Of a stretch of 64,000 nt of DNA, positions 1 to 12,813 are shown one piece after another; the stretch's first letter is position 1, and each line of letters opens with the position of its first letter. The DNA is from Serratia sp. PL17 (GTDB lineage Bacteria; Pseudomonadota; Gammaproteobacteria; Enterobacterales; Enterobacteriaceae). The notes beneath the pieces are model-generated. The model was not told the DNA's origin. It saw only the letters and a program-made list of their open reading frames with translations, and made no database searches. Both the position numbers and the translations under genes were made by a program. The DNA lies in the NCBI RefSeq assembly GCF_017832355.1, contig NZ_JAFIBY010000009.1:1-64000 (forward strand). Direction: 5' to 3'.

Positions 1-269
<269 letters not shown>

Positions 270-309
270 TCATGGAGAGAGCACTGATCAATGTGTTAAA
301 CCCGAAAGC

Positions 310-2433
<2,124 letters not shown>

Positions 2434-2521
2434 CTATTGCCTTAGGCGTTCAAGTTCAGTTAACCCAAGCGGGTTGGCTTCTTGAAGCGCCCGCTTGGTT
2501 AGCATAACTACTGCGTGGCAA

Positions 2522-3007
<486 letters not shown>

Positions 3008-3088
3008 TTAATTCAGGATTGTCCAAAACTCTACGAGTTTATTTTGACATTAAAGTGAAAATGTTTGGCCTTACTTAACGGAGAACCA

Positions 3089-3529
<441 letters not shown>

Positions 3530-3554
3530 CTACTGGCAAAGTACGGGACGCAGA

Positions 3555-3583
3555 ATTTTATGGCTGAGCAGTTGAGGTGTCAA
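3555..3583 (-). promoter_or_regulatory. str operon sigma-70 promoter
   Basis: Read on the minus strand, there is a perfect -35 TTGACA (3583-3578), a 17-nt spacer and a -10 TAAAAT (3560-3555). A GC-rich discriminator (CTGCGTCCCG) follows, which is typical of ribosomal promoters under stringent control. It lies between tusB and rpsL, at the position of the E. coli str promoter. The leader to rpsL is about 85 nt and contains two copies of TTGCTTCG. Confidence 0.85.
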
Positions 3584-3605
3584 GAAATATACAACATTAC
3601 TCTCA

Positions 3606-3893
3606 TCACCAAGCCATTTGGCTGCGGTGTTTTTCGGTTAATTCGACGAAATGATTATAGCCGACAACAGTAATATTGTGCGAAAAATGACCAACCAATC
3701 CTCTGGCTTCCAGGTCGTTCTGCAGCGCATAAAGGGATATGGGGGCGCTGAGTAGCAATTCAAGGTGCGCGCTGCCAGCCAAGCCAGCCAGCACGCCATC
3801 TTGCAACAACAGCAAGTCATCACCTGGGGCAGTTAAGCGCAGCAATGCTGGCAAATCACATTGTGTGGGGGAACGGCTAAGGGTATACAGCAT
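3606..3893 (-). CDS. tusB: Sulfurtransferase complex subunit TusB
   Basis: TusB is the DsrH-like subunit of the TusBCD heterohexamer. The complex relays persulfide sulfur from TusA to TusE/MnmA for 2-thiouridine formation at the tRNA wobble position. The protein is 95 residues, as in E. coli, and starts MLYTLSRSPTQCDLPALLR. It is the last gene of yheO-tusD-tusC-tusB, 9 bp after tusC, and is followed by the str promoter. Spacing and order match E. coli exactly. Confidence 0.96.
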   Translation of the reverse strand: MLYTLSRSPTQCDLPALLRLTAPGDDLLLLQDGVLAGLAGSAHLELLLSAPISLYALQNDLEARGLVGHFSHNITVVGYNHFVELTEKHRSQMAW

Positions 3894-3902
3894 CAGGATT
3901 TC

Positions 3903-4262
3903 CTAAAAAGTCATCACCACGTCATAGCTGGCCAACTGCAGGCGCAACGCATCCGGTGGCAGTATTTCAGCACCCAATACCCAGTCGGTCACCTGACCCA
4001 AACCGCGTTCCTGTAAGGATGCCTGGCACAGATAGCATTGCTCAACGTCATACAACGGCAACACGCCGAAGGTCGCAATGTAATTACGCGCCAGAATTTT
4101 TTCCGGCTGCTGCCCTGGCAAAAGCTGCAGTACGCCGTCGCCAATAAAAAACACACCCACCTCTTCGCTCAACGCAGACGTGGCCAGCAATGCATCCAGC
4201 CCTTCTCTGCCACCGGCACTACCATGAGGACTCTGGGTAAAAACAAAAGCGATTCGTTTCAT
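3903..4262 (-). CDS. tusC: Sulfurtransferase complex subunit TusC
   Basis: TusC is the DsrF-like structural subunit of the TusBCD sulfur-relay complex used in tRNA 2-thiolation. The 119-residue protein starts [27 protein letters not shown], matching the family start. It contains the [12 protein letters not shown] segment. It lies 8 bp after tusD and 9 bp before tusB, which points to one transcript. Confidence 0.97.
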   Translation of the reverse strand: MKRIAFVFTQSPHGSAGGREGLDALLATSALSEEVGVFFIGDGVLQLLPGQQPEKILARNYIATFGVLPLYDVEQCYLCQASLQERGLGQVTDWVLGAEILPPDALRLQLASYDVVMTF

Positions 4263-4270
4263 AAACTCTC

Positions 4271-4660
4271 TCAGAACTGCACCAAACGGTCACAGCTCAG
4301 CGAAGCCTCCGCCAATGACCCCAGCCCGCTGAGGATGAAACCCGGCTGAAGATTGGCGGTAGCCAGCCCTTGCTGCGCGGCCTCTTGCTCGTCGGTCACT
4401 CCACGTCGCAGCGCGGCTGCCACACAGACATTGAGTGCAATACCGTGCTGCTGCGCCAGCTGCGTCCAGCACCGTACCAAATCGAACTCATCACCGGCCG
4501 GTGCCGTCAGTTGATTGGCGTTCAATACGCCTTCACGGTAAAAAAACACGCTGGAAAGGCGGTGCCCTTTAGCTAAAAGGGCAAGTGCAAACTGATAGGC
4601 ACTGCTAGCCTGCTGGGTGCCATACGCCGGGCCAGTGACCAAAAGACAGTAATCCAGCAT
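4271..4660 (-). CDS. tusD: Sulfurtransferase complex subunit TusD
   Basis: TusD is the catalytic DsrE-like subunit of TusBCD. It accepts sulfur on a conserved cysteine, seen here as Cys79 in [14 protein letters not shown] start it at the ATG at 4660 ([14 protein letters not shown]; 129 residues, versus 128 in E. coli) rather than the TTG one codon upstream. The ATG overlaps the yheO stop as TGATG, so translation of the two is probably coupled. Confidence 0.97.
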   Translation of the reverse strand: MLDYCLLVTGPAYGTQQASSAYQFALALLAKGHRLSSVFFYREGVLNANQLTAPAGDEFDLVRCWTQLAQQHGIALNVCVAAALRRGVTDEQEAAQQGLATANLQPGFILSGLGSLAEASLSCDRLVQF

Positions 4661-5382
4661 CAACGTTCGGTTCCCAACAGATCGCCGCTTTTGAACTGGC
4701 GAATGTACAAGTACACCGTGTGTTTGGAGATATTCAGCCGATCCGCCACCTGGTTAATCGCATCCTTGATATCAAAAATACCCTTCTCGTAGAGGTTCAG
4801 TACCACCTGGCGATTTTTCGCATTGTTGGAGACAGTGCGATCGGCATTCACTTCTTCAATGGTGAACTCCAGCGTTTGCGCCACCAAGTCGTCAACGGAG
4901 GACGCAAAGTTGACCGACGGGGCAACATCTTGCGTTTCCGGTGGCATGAAGGTCTGCATGACTTGGGAGAAGGGAACATCGAGGTTCATGTTAATGCACA
5001 GCAAACCAATCACTCGCTGCTCGCGATTGCGAATGGCGATAGTTACCGACTTCATCAGCACGCCGCTCTTGGCGCGGGTAAAATAGGCTTTCGACACGCT
5101 GCTATCGTCACCCGCCATGTCGTGCAGCATACGCAGCGCCAGGTCAGTGATCGGCGAACCGATTTGCCGACCGGTATGTTCGCCGTTAGCAATGCGCACC
5201 GCAGAGCATTTCAAATCTTCCAGTGCGTGCAGCACAATTTCGCAATGCCCGCCGATTAACATCGCCAGGCCATCAACAACGGCTTCGTAAGACTTCAGAA
5301 TTTCATGATCCGTCTGAGTAAACGGACGTTCATTCAGCAAATCAAGTTCGCTGGCTTCGCTGGATAAAAGCGAATTAGACAT
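4660..5382 (-). CDS. yheO: YheO family transcriptional regulator
   Basis: This 240-residue protein has the E. coli YheO length. It carries an N-terminal YheO/PAS-like domain ([17 protein letters not shown], then [17 protein letters not shown]) and a C-terminal helix-turn-helix ([23 protein letters not shown]). The family is related to DauR. The ligand and targets of YheO itself are not established to my knowledge. The start is placed at [16 protein letters not shown], the homologous start, leaving out a 60-codon upstream extension without coding character. It is the first gene of the yheO-tusDCB operon and overlaps tusD. Confidence 0.95.
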   Translation of the reverse strand: MSNSLLSSEASELDLLNERPFTQTDHEILKSYEAVVDGLAMLIGGHCEIVLHALEDLKCSAVRIANGEHTGRQIGSPITDLALRMLHDMAGDDSSVSKAYFTRAKSGVLMKSVTIAIRNREQRVIGLLCINMNLDVPFSQVMQTFMPPETQDVAPSVNFASSVDDLVAQTLEFTIEEVNADRTVSNNAKNRQVVLNLYEKGIFDIKDAINQVADRLNISKHTVYLYIRQFKSGDLLGTER

Positions 5383-5781
5383 CGAAAATACCACCCTCAA
5401 AGATCGCCTGTGCCAGGGGGCGCAGCTAAAACTGCTCGTGCAGGCTGCTTTCCACAGGCGGCGCACCCTTGTGATAAAACAGGGTGGGCTGGCTGATATC
5501 AGTCTGAAACAGCACGACGAACGTCCGCAGGCCGAAACGACCAGGAACAGTTTTAGATACACGCCCTAAGGGGCAGGCGCATGACTTATAAGCCCGGATT
5601 ATTAGTCTAGCAAAACAACCAGAGTAAAATCCTTGCGTTTGCGCGTGGTATTGACGTTAAGCCCGATGCCCGGCAGGCGTCAAGCGATCAGTGGGTAAGG
5701 CGTGAAAGTGGCACGTAATTGGGTGTGCTAAAATAAAGCCGCCGCGAAGAATATTCGCGGCGGTGAGGTACTCAGACAGGC
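5383..5781 (-). other. yheO upstream region and fkpA 3' region
   Basis: This is a 399-bp gap without a credible gene. Its low-coordinate half should contain the yheO promoter and leader; I see no convincing -35/-10 pair. The high-coordinate end holds the fkpA terminator (listed separately). No repeat copy was recognised. Confidence 0.5.
5738..5764 (-). terminator. fkpA intrinsic terminator
   Basis: On the minus strand just after the fkpA stop, a near-perfect hairpin (CCGCCGCGAA loop TTCGCGGCGG) is followed by CTTTATTTTA, a typical Rho-independent terminator. Confidence 0.85.
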
Positions 5782-6615
5782 TTATTGCGCTTTAGCATCA
5801 GCCGCTGCGTCAGCGGGCTTCTCTGCCTTAGCGTCGGCTTTTGGTGCCGCTTTCACGTCCAGCAGCTCAACGTCGAATACCAGGGTGGAGTTAGCCGGGA
5901 TGCCCGGAACGCCAGTTTTACCGTAGGCCAGTGCCGGTGGGATAACCAGCTTGATTTTGCCGCCTTTCTTGATGTGTTTCAGGCCTTCAGTCCAACCTGG
6001 GATCACACCGTCCAAACGGAACGACAGCGGCTCGCCACGGGTGTATGAGTTGTCGAACTCAGTGCCGTCGGTCAGGGTGCCTTTGTAGTTCACCACAACG
6101 GTATCGCTGTCTTTAGGCGCAGCACCGGCACCTGGTTTTTCTACCTGATACAGCAGGCCAGATTCAGTTTTCTTCACGCCTTTTTCTTTAGCGAAGGTGT
6201 CGCGGTACTTAGTGCCTTTCGCTTCGTTATCTTTCGCGTCCTGCTCCATCTTCGCCTGAGCGGAAGCCTTCACGCGTGCTTCAAAGCTCTGCAGCGTTTT
6301 TTCGATGTCTGCGTCGTTCAGTTTGCTCTTGTTAGCAAAAGCGTCTTGAACGCCTGAGATCAACTGGTCTTTATCCAGTTTAATGCCAAGCTTTTCTTGC
6401 TCTTTCAGCGAGTTGTCCATGTAACGACCCAGTGATGCACCCAGTGCGTAAGCCGCTTGTTCGTCATCATTCTTGAACTTGCCAGTGCTTGGCGCCGCGT
6501 CAGCAGGTTTCGCCGCTTCTGCCGGTTTAGCTGCATCCGCAGCCATGACGTGGGTCGCATTCAGAGCAAAAGCCATGGTGGTTGCCAGAAGCGTGACTTT
6601 AAACAAAGATTTCAT
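5782..6615 (-). CDS. fkpA: FKBP-type peptidyl-prolyl isomerase FkpA (periplasmic)
   Basis: FkpA is a periplasmic chaperone and proline isomerase that assists envelope-protein folding. The 277-residue protein has a signal peptide (MKSLFKVTLLATTMAFALN..., cleaved near AMA/AD around residue 25). A helical dimerisation region follows (YALGASLGRYMDNSLKEQEKLGIKLDKDQL). The C-terminal FKBP domain spans roughly 150-255 (VVNYKGTLTDGTEFDNSY, FRLDGVIPGWTEGL, LVFDVELLDV). An Ala/Lys-rich tail and an Ala/Pro-rich segment after the signal are longer than in E. coli. The start is ATG 6615, the homologous start; the longer frame adds 12 codons with no support. Confidence 0.98.
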   Translation of the reverse strand: MKSLFKVTLLATTMAFALNATHVMAADAAKPAEAAKPADAAPSTGKFKNDDEQAAYALGASLGRYMDNSLKEQEKLGIKLDKDQLISGVQDAFANKSKLNDADIEKTLQSFEARVKASAQAKMEQDAKDNEAKGTKYRDTFAKEKGVKKTESGLLYQVEKPGAGAAPKDSDTVVVNYKGTLTDGTEFDNSYTRGEPLSFRLDGVIPGWTEGLKHIKKGGKIKLVIPPALAYGKTGVPGIPANSTLVFDVELLDVKAAPKADAKAEKPADAAADAKAQ

Positions 6616-6982
6616 CCATTTCTCCAGTGTCTGAAGCGGTGCCCCAAACAATCATTAAGTAAGATAACCGGGCTACTATAGCTGTCCGAAAGAAAACAAA
6701 ACAGTCACACAGGTAACCAATCGAGTCAAAGTGTGACTCCCGCTTTAAACAGAAGTTTCGTTTAATGTGCTACCCGCATGATAAATCAGATTTTTCTTTC
6801 ATCCCGCAGCGCAACAGTAACAAATACCGTCAAAGCAAGCGCTCTATTTTTCAGCACTTTACACAGGCCCCGCGCTTTCGTGAAGTTGCCTCACGGAGCG
6901 GGTGAAATAGCACAGCGCAAAGCCAGCGGTAGCTGTTAACATAGTGTCAGATCCAGGATTAAACCGTGTCAGAGGTAGCATC
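6616..6982. other. Divergent fkpA/slyX intergenic region
   Basis: This 367-bp divergent spacer holds a possible sigma-E promoter for fkpA (listed separately). Closer to fkpA it has a sigma-70-like sequence on the minus strand (TTGTTT ... CTATAG near 6670-6700). The slyX-proximal part is AT-rich (6770-6860) and then contains a GC-rich imperfect hairpin around 6868-6902. No gene was found. Confidence 0.4.
6732..6759 (-). promoter_or_regulatory. Possible sigma-E promoter of fkpA
   Basis: On the minus strand, GAAACTT (6759-6753) is followed by exactly 16 nt and TCACA (6736-6732). The -35 resembles the sigma-E element GGAACTT with the usual spacing, but the -10 is a poor match. E. coli fkpA is a known sigma-E regulon member, which motivates the call. 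Confidence 0.4.
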
Positions 6983-7210
6983 ATGCACAACGCCGATACC
7001 CAAAGCCTGTTAATGCGGCTTGAAGAGCTGGAAAGCCGCCAGGCCTTTCAGGAAGTCACCATCGAAGAACTCAACCAAACGGTGGTACAACACCAGCTTG
7101 AAATGCTGAAATTGCAGGACCACCTGCGCGTTCTGACCGACAAACTGCGTTCGACCCAAACGTCGATGATCGCCTCGCAGTCGGAAGAAACGCCGCCGCC
7201 ACATTATTGA
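6983..7210 (+). CDS. slyX: SlyX family protein
   Basis: SlyX is a short, largely coiled-coil protein of unknown biochemical function that is conserved next to slyD. The 75-residue protein reads [23 protein letters not shown] with heptad-like leucines and ends in the hallmark SEETPPPHY. The ATG at 6983 gives the family length; the longer frame adds 13 unsupported codons. It converges on slyD, with a shared bidirectional terminator between them. Confidence 0.95.
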   Translation: MHNADTQSLLMRLEELESRQAFQEVTIEELNQTVVQHQLEMLKLQDHLRVLTDKLRSTQTSMIASQSEETPPPHY

Positions 7211-7217
7211 CAGACCA

Positions 7218-7249
7218 TAAAAAAGGCAGCCCCAGGGCCGCCTTTTTTT
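7218..7249. terminator. Bidirectional terminator between slyX and slyD
   Basis: An A-run, the stem GGCAGCCC/GGGCCGCC (one mismatch) and a T7 run lie between the two convergent stops. The element works for either strand. Confidence 0.85.
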
Positions 7250-7267
7250 GCCGTTACTGCGCTGCGA

Positions 7268-7864
7268 TTAGTGGCAGCCGCAACCGCCGTTACCGCAACC
7301 GCCTTTCTTAGCCTGATCCTGGCCATGCGCGTGGTCATGGTCGTGATCGTGGCCATGGCCGCCGCAGCAACCTTCACCGTGTTCGTGGTGATGATCGTGC
7401 TCGCCGTGTACGTGACCGTGCGCCAGTTCTTCAGCAGTAGCTTCGCGAATCGCGACAACTTCTACATTGAAGTTCAGGTTCTGGCCAGCCAGCATGTGGT
7501 TGCCGTCAACCACGACGTGATCGCCGTCCACTTCGGTGATTTCGACTGGAACTGGACCCTGATCGGTATCAGCCAGGAAACGCATGCCAACTTCCAACTC
7601 GTCAACGCCCATAAAGACGTCTTTAGGCACGCGCTGCACCAGGTTTTCGTCGTAGTTGCCGTACGCATCGTTAGCGCCGACATTCACGTCAAAACGATCG
7701 CCAGCTTCGTGGCCTTCAAGTGCTTTTTCCAGACCTGCGATCAGAGAACCATGCCCGTGCAGATAGTCCAGCGGCGCACTCACCGGAGACTCATCAACCA
7801 ACACACCGTCTTCTGTACGTACTTGATAAGCCAGGCTGACCACCAAGTCTTTTGCTACTTTCAT
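7268..7864 (-). CDS. slyD: FKBP-type prolyl isomerase and metallochaperone SlyD
   Basis: SlyD is a cytoplasmic peptidyl-prolyl isomerase and chaperone. It also binds nickel and helps hydrogenase maturation. The 198-residue protein has the FKBP fold with the insert-in-flap chaperone domain (MKVAKDLVVSLAYQVRTEDGVLVDESP through NLNFNVEVVAIREAT). The C-terminal tail, from about residue 150, is very rich in His and Cys (repeated DHDHDHAHG-type runs, then GGCGNGGCGCH) and is the metal-binding region. It has the same length class as E. coli (196). Confidence 0.98.
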   Translation of the reverse strand: MKVAKDLVVSLAYQVRTEDGVLVDESPVSAPLDYLHGHGSLIAGLEKALEGHEAGDRFDVNVGANDAYGNYDENLVQRVPKDVFMGVDELEVGMRFLADTDQGPVPVEITEVDGDHVVVDGNHMLAGQNLNFNVEVVAIREATAEELAHGHVHGEHDHHHEHGEGCCGGHGHDHDHDHAHGQDQAKKGGCGNGGCGCH

Positions 7865-7984
7865 GATATCTCCTACCGTTAGACACTTGGCGCAACTGTC
7901 TTTGGGCTACGCCTTAACCGGACAGATTGTATCGGAAATCTGCCCCGCTGTACCCTCCAGCATAAAAAAACGCGCCCGATAACG

Positions 7985-8188
7985 CTACTCAGGATGGAAA
8001 ATACCGATCACCTGCTCCTGCGGCCTCACGTGTTTTGCGACCTGCTCTTCGGTCTGTCGCTGATGGTGACCACACTTAACGCACTCGACCACTTCAACCT
8101 GGTCTTCGCGCCAAACGGCCAGCGTATCCATGGCTTTGCAGCTTGGGCAAACGGCTCCGGCAATAAATCTTTTGCGTGTTGCAGACAT
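7985..8188 (-). CDS. yheV: YheV family putative zinc ribbon protein
   Basis: This 67-residue protein belongs to the YheV (DUF2387) family, whose function is unknown. Two Cys pairs, CPSC near residue 14 and CVKC near residue 36, form a probable zinc ribbon. It lies 14 bp after kefB and ends the kefG-kefB-yheV unit, as in E. coli. Confidence 0.92.
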   Translation of the reverse strand: MSATRKRFIAGAVCPSCKAMDTLAVWREDQVEVVECVKCGHHQRQTEEQVAKHVRPQEQVIGIFHPE

Positions 8189-8202
8189 CTCAGTGCTCCA
8201 AA

Positions 8203-10017
8203 TTATTCGTATTCATCCCAGCCGTCGAACTGGCGACTCTCTTTTTGCATTTCTCGGTGGAAAAGTTCTTCCAGCTCGCGCCGCGCTTCTTTCACGCGGG
8301 AAATCTGCGCCACATCGCCGTGATGTGGTGGCATCAGCTCACGTAGCATCCGCATATCCAACCGACGGAAGTGTTGCTGAGCACGATAGGCCTGATGCGG
8401 ATGCATGCCCTGCTCCATTAGCGCTTTGCGCCCCAGTTCCAAGGCACTGGAGAAGGTTTCACGAGTAAACTGTTTGACCCCCGCCTGCAATAATTCGTGC
8501 GCCTCCACGCGACCACGTGCACGCGCCAAAATGCTCAGTTCGGGAAAATGCTGCTGACACAGGCGCACAATTTCCATCGTGTCCTCCGGCTCATTACAGG
8601 TGATCACAATCGACTTGGCCTTCGCTGCCCCGGCTGCCCGCAGCAATTCCAGCTCGGTGGCGTCACCGTAATACACCTTATAACCGTAGCGACGCAGCAC
8701 ACCGACGGCGCTGACGTCCCGTTCCAATACGGTAATACGCATCTTATTGGCCATCAGCAGCCGGCCGATCACCTGACCAAAACGCCCGAAGCCGACGATA
8801 ATCACCTGCGGATCGTCATCTTCCACGTACGGCGTCTCTTCGTCTTCGTCTTTGGCGTTGTAACGGCGTACCAAAATACGGTCGATAATCTGCATCAGTA
8901 ACGGCGTAGTCATCATCGACAACGTTACTACCACCAACAGCAATGCAAGCTGATCGGGCTGCAAGACCTTCTGTGCACCCGCGGCCGAAAACAGCACGAA
9001 GGCAAATTCCCCACCTTGGCTAAGCACGCCGGCAAACTGCAAACGCACGGAACTGCGCAGCCCAAAAATACGCGACAGTGTATAAAGCACGCCTGACTTG
9101 ATCGTCACCAGCACCACAACACCGAGCAACACTTCGACCAAATGGGTATAGAGTACGCCGATATTTAACGCCATGCCCACCGAGATAAAAAACAGCCCCA
9201 GTAACAGCCCTTTGAACGGCTCGATGGCGATTTCCAACTCATGGCGATATTCACTTTCCGCCAGCAGCACACCCGCGATAAAGGTGCCAAGCGCCATCGA
9301 CAGGCCAAGCGCATCCATAAACAACGCGGCCCCGAGCACCACCAACAATGCGGCGGCAGTAAAGATCTCACGCACTCCAGAAGAAGCGATGTAGCGGAAC
9401 AGTGGCCGCAGCAGGAAACGCCCACCGATCAGCATGCCGCCGAACGCCGCAACCTTGAGTGCAATTTGTGCCCAATCGTCACTGCTACCACCGGCACCGG
9501 CCAAAATCGGGATCAGGGCCAGCGCCGGGATCACCGCCATATCCTGGAACAACAACACCGAGAATCCCAGTTGCCCGCCCTCATTGCGGTTCATACCTTT
9601 TTCGCGCATTAATTGCAGCGCCATGGCCGTTGAAGACATCGCCAGTCCTATGCCCCCAATCACAGCGGCCTGCCAAGCGAAATGGGTAAGGTAGAGCAAC
9701 GCCCCCAGTACAGCGGCGGTAATCAGCACTTGTCCCGCGCCGACACCAAAAATGGAACGCCGCAGCTCCCACAGCTTGCTCGGGTTCAGTTCCAGCCCGA
9801 TGATAAACATCAGGAACACCACACCCAACTCGGAAAAGTGCAGGATCTCGTCAACGTCGCGAATGAAGCCCAGCCCCCAGGGGCCGATGGCAATGCCGGC
9901 GATCAGGTAGCCCAATACGGCGCCAATCCCTAACCGGCGGGCGATCGGTACCGTAACCACCGCGGCGAACAGAAACAGTAAAATTGCGGTCAATAAGGCG
10001 GAGCCTTCCATGTTCAT
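8203..10017 (-). CDS. kefB: Glutathione-regulated potassium/proton antiporter KefB
   Basis: KefB is an inner-membrane K+/H+ antiporter held closed by glutathione and opened by glutathione-electrophile adducts. This acidifies the cytoplasm and protects against toxic electrophiles. The 604-residue protein has about 12 hydrophobic segments in its first 390 residues ([31 protein letters not shown]). A Rossmann-type KTN domain follows ([21 protein letters not shown]). The start used here (MNMEGS) overlaps the kefG stop as ATGA. The E. coli-like MEGS start two codons later (10011) is equally possible. Confidence 0.97.
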   Translation of the reverse strand: MNMEGSALLTAILLFLFAAVVTVPIARRLGIGAVLGYLIAGIAIGPWGLGFIRDVDEILHFSELGVVFLMFIIGLELNPSKLWELRRSIFGVGAGQVLITAAVLGALLYLTHFAWQAAVIGGIGLAMSSTAMALQLMREKGMNRNEGGQLGFSVLLFQDMAVIPALALIPILAGAGGSSDDWAQIALKVAAFGGMLIGGRFLLRPLFRYIASSGVREIFTAAALLVVLGAALFMDALGLSMALGTFIAGVLLAESEYRHELEIAIEPFKGLLLGLFFISVGMALNIGVLYTHLVEVLLGVVVLVTIKSGVLYTLSRIFGLRSSVRLQFAGVLSQGGEFAFVLFSAAGAQKVLQPDQLALLLVVVTLSMMTTPLLMQIIDRILVRRYNAKDEDEETPYVEDDDPQVIIVGFGRFGQVIGRLLMANKMRITVLERDVSAVGVLRRYGYKVYYGDATELELLRAAGAAKAKSIVITCNEPEDTMEIVRLCQQHFPELSILARARGRVEAHELLQAGVKQFTRETFSSALELGRKALMEQGMHPHQAYRAQQHFRRLDMRMLRELMPPHHGDVAQISRVKEARRELEELFHREMQKESRQFDGWDEYE

Positions 10018-10568
10018 CTCCCTCCCTGTGGCAGCGGATGACGCAACCAGTCACCGTACGCGGCAGCATGGCTTTCCAGCACCTCTGGTTTCTGCCTGCG
10101 TGCCCAATACACCAGCATCGGCGTCATCCAGTGCATGTGGCACATGGCGGCGGTCAGTTCGAACGGCCGCAAAATATCTTCCATCGGATAACGGTTATAG
10201 CCGCCAGTACGGTAGGCACCCTCAGGCTCACCGGTGGTGATCACCGAACGCCAATACTTTCCCGTCAGCGCATTGCCGCCGATACCGCTGGCAAAGCCGC
10301 GCGACAGCACGCGATCCAACCATTCTTTCAGCAGGGCCGGGCAACTGTAGGTATAGAGAGGATGTTGAAAAACAATGACCTGGTGTTCACGCAGCAATTG
10401 TTGTTCGTGGTGAATATCAATAAAAAAATCAGGATAGTGCGCGTATAAATCGTGCACGGTGACATGTTCCAACTGCTGCGCCGGTCGAAGCAAAACCCGA
10501 TTCGCTACCGAGTCCTGGGATTCCGGATGGGCATACAGCAGCAAGACCTTCGGCGGCTGTGACATCAT
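10014..10568 (-). CDS. kefG: KefG, ancillary flavoprotein for KefB
   Basis: KefG is a NAD(P)H quinone oxidoreductase-like flavodoxin-fold subunit needed for full KefB activity. The 184 residues align throughout with E. coli KefG ([66 protein letters not shown]). It overlaps kefB by 4 bp, which implies translational coupling. Confidence 0.97.
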   Translation of the reverse strand: MMSQPPKVLLLYAHPESQDSVANRVLLRPAQQLEHVTVHDLYAHYPDFFIDIHHEQQLLREHQVIVFQHPLYTYSCPALLKEWLDRVLSRGFASGIGGNALTGKYWRSVITTGEPEGAYRTGGYNRYPMEDILRPFELTAAMCHMHWMTPMLVYWARRQKPEVLESHAAAYGDWLRHPLPQGGR

Positions 10569-10636
10569 TCCCCTCCAAAGCGTCGTCAGAGTAGCGGTTT
10601 TCCGTTACCATGGTCCGCAAAGACTAATAATAGGAC

Positions 10637-10763
10637 AGCATACCCGTCGCTTTTCAAACTGCAGCGGTGCTACCTGCGTGCGTTAACCCCAGCCACTTAC
10701 CTTAGTAGCTCCTGGGATAAGCGCCCTTGTCGCCTGGCTGCAACGTGAAATTCATAGGGCATA
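10637..10763 (+). repeat. ERIC repeat (full length)
   Basis: This approximately 127-bp imperfect palindrome lies between the divergent kefG and yheS genes. It begins CATACCCGTCGCTTTTCAA, has the ERIC core CCAGCCACTTACCTTAGTA followed by CTCCTGGG, and ends TGAAATTCATAGGGCATA. Ends and core match the Enterobacterial Repetitive Intergenic Consensus as I remember it. The yheS start is about 58 bp further on, so the repeat may lie within a promoter or leader region. Confidence 0.9.
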
Positions 10764-10821
10764 TAAGGCCTGTTAATTTAGAATCACCTCAATTTAACAT
10801 ACTCTGAACATACGGCGCTTT

Positions 10822-12735
10822 ATGATTGTATTCTCCTCGCTACAAATCCGACGCGGCACCCGCGTCCTGTTGGACAACGCCACGGCGACGGTTAATCCAG
10901 GTCAGAAGGTCGGTCTGGTGGGAAAAAACGGCTGCGGAAAATCAACGCTGCTGTCATTGCTGAAAGGCGAAATGACCGCAGACGGCGGCAGCTACACCTT
11001 CCCAAGTAACTGGGCTTTGGCCTGGGTAAATCAGGAAACCCCTGCGCTGGATGTACCGGCGCTTGAGTATGTGATCGACGGCGACCGTGAGTTCCGCCAA
11101 CTTGAAGCCGAATTGCAGTTGGCAAACGAAAAAAACGACGGCCACGCCATCGCCACACTGCACGGTAAACTGGACGCACTCGACGCCTGGACCATTCGCT
11201 CACGCGCCGCCAGCCTGCTGCATGGTCTGGGCTTCTCCAACGAGCAGTTACTCAATCCGGTTCGCGCCTTCTCAGGCGGCTGGCGTATGCGTTTGAACCT
11301 GGCGCAGGCGCTGGTCTGTCGCTCAGACTTACTGCTGCTCGATGAACCGACTAACCACTTGGATCTGGATGCGGTGATCTGGCTGGAACGCTGGTTGAAG
11401 GGTTATCAAGGTACGCTGGTGCTGATTTCGCATGACCGTGACTTCCTTGATCCTATCGTCGATAAAATCCTGCACATTGAGCAAGAAACCATCAACGAAT
11501 ATACCGGCAATTACTCCTCATTCGAACGCCAACGCTCGACCAAATTGGCACAGCAACAAGCGCTGTACCAGACCCAACAGGAGAAAGTGGCGCATCTGCA
11601 AAGCTACATTGATCGCTTCCGGGCACAGGCGACCAAAGCCAAGCAGGCGCAGAGCCGCATCAAAATGCTCGAACGTATGGAGCTGATTGCGCCGGCCCAC
11701 GTCGATAACCCGTTCAGTTTCAGCTTCCGTCAGCCAGAAAGCCTGCCAAACCCTTTGCTACGTATGGAAAAGGTCAGCGCAGGTTACGGCGACAAAGTGA
11801 TCCTGAAATCGATCAAGCTGAACCTGGTACCCGGCTCGCGTATCGGCCTGCTGGGCCGCAATGGGGCAGGTAAATCCACGCTGATCAAAATGCTGGCCGG
11901 CTCGCTGGAGCCACTGAGCGGTGAGATTGGTCTGGCGAAGGGCATCAAGCTGGGTTACTTCGCCCAACATCAGTTGGAGTTTTTGCGCGCCGACGAATCC
12001 CCCTTGCAACATCTGAGCCGTATAGCACCCCGAGTGCTGGAACAACAACTGCGCGACTATCTGGGCGGTTTTGGTTTCCAGGGCGATAAGGTCACCGAGG
12101 TCACCGAGCGCTTCTCCGGCGGCGAAAAGGCACGACTGGTACTGGCCTTGATTGTCTGGCAGCGCCCTAACCTGCTGCTGCTCGATGAACCCACTAACCA
12201 CTTGGACCTGGACATGCGCCAGGCGCTCACCGAAGCGTTAATCGACTTCGAAGGCGCGTTGGTTGTGGTATCGCACGACCGTCACCTGTTGCGCTCCACC
12301 ACAGACGATCTCTATCTGGTGCACGATGGCCAGGTCGAGGTGTTCGAAGGCGATCTTGACGACTATCAGCAATGGCTGAGCGACCTGCAACGGCAGGAAA
12401 ACCAGCAAGATGCGCCAGACAAAGAAAACAACGCCAACAGCGCACAGGCACGTAAAGATCAGAAACGCCGCGAGGCCGAATTCCGCACCCAAACCCAGCC
12501 GCTGCGCAAGCAGATCGCCAAGTTGGAACTGCAGATGGAAAAACTGGGTGCCGAACTGACGGCGATAGAAGAAAAACTGGCGGACTCGGCGCTGTACGAC
12601 ATCAGCCGTAAAGCTGAGCTGACCGAATGCCTGCAAAAACAAAGCCAGACCAAATCCGCACTGGAAGAGACGGAAATGACCTGGCTGGATACGCAAGAGC
12701 AGTTGGAAAGCCTGGCCCAGGAATTTGAATCTTAA
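10822..12735 (+). CDS. yheS: ABC-F family ATPase YheS
   Basis: YheS is a cytoplasmic ABC-F protein with two ATPase domains and no membrane part; family members act on the ribosome. The 637 residues equal E. coli YheS. Walker A motifs are GKNGCGKST (about residue 34) and GRNGAGKST (about residue 345). Signatures are FSGGWRMRL and FSGGEKARL, and both halves carry LLLDEPTNHLDLD. The inter-domain linker (about 230-290) is Gln/Lys/Arg-rich, and a C-terminal coiled coil begins after about residue 540. It is transcribed divergently from kefG. Confidence 0.97.
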   Translation: MIVFSSLQIRRGTRVLLDNATATVNPGQKVGLVGKNGCGKSTLLSLLKGEMTADGGSYTFPSNWALAWVNQETPALDVPALEYVIDGDREFRQLEAELQLANEKNDGHAIATLHGKLDALDAWTIRSRAASLLHGLGFSNEQLLNPVRAFSGGWRMRLNLAQALVCRSDLLLLDEPTNHLDLDAVIWLERWLKGYQGTLVLISHDRDFLDPIVDKILHIEQETINEYTGNYSSFERQRSTKLAQQQALYQTQQEKVAHLQSYIDRFRAQATKAKQAQSRIKMLERMELIAPAHVDNPFSFSFRQPESLPNPLLRMEKVSAGYGDKVILKSIKLNLVPGSRIGLLGRNGAGKSTLIKMLAGSLEPLSGEIGLAKGIKLGYFAQHQLEFLRADESPLQHLSRIAPRVLEQQLRDYLGGFGFQGDKVTEVTERFSGGEKARLVLALIVWQRPNLLLLDEPTNHLDLDMRQALTEALIDFEGALVVVSHDRHLLRSTTDDLYLVHDGQVEVFEGDLDDYQQWLSDLQRQENQQDAPDKENNANSAQARKDQKRREAEFRTQTQPLRKQIAKLELQMEKLGAELTAIEEKLADSALYDISRKAELTECLQKQSQTKSALEETEMTWLDTQEQLESLAQEFES

Positions 12736-12813
12736 CATTCAAGGCAGCTATCGTTATCGGAGAATGCCTGTGCGGGGGCGAGCTCACACCGCCGCTGCGC
12801 CGTGCAGACATTC

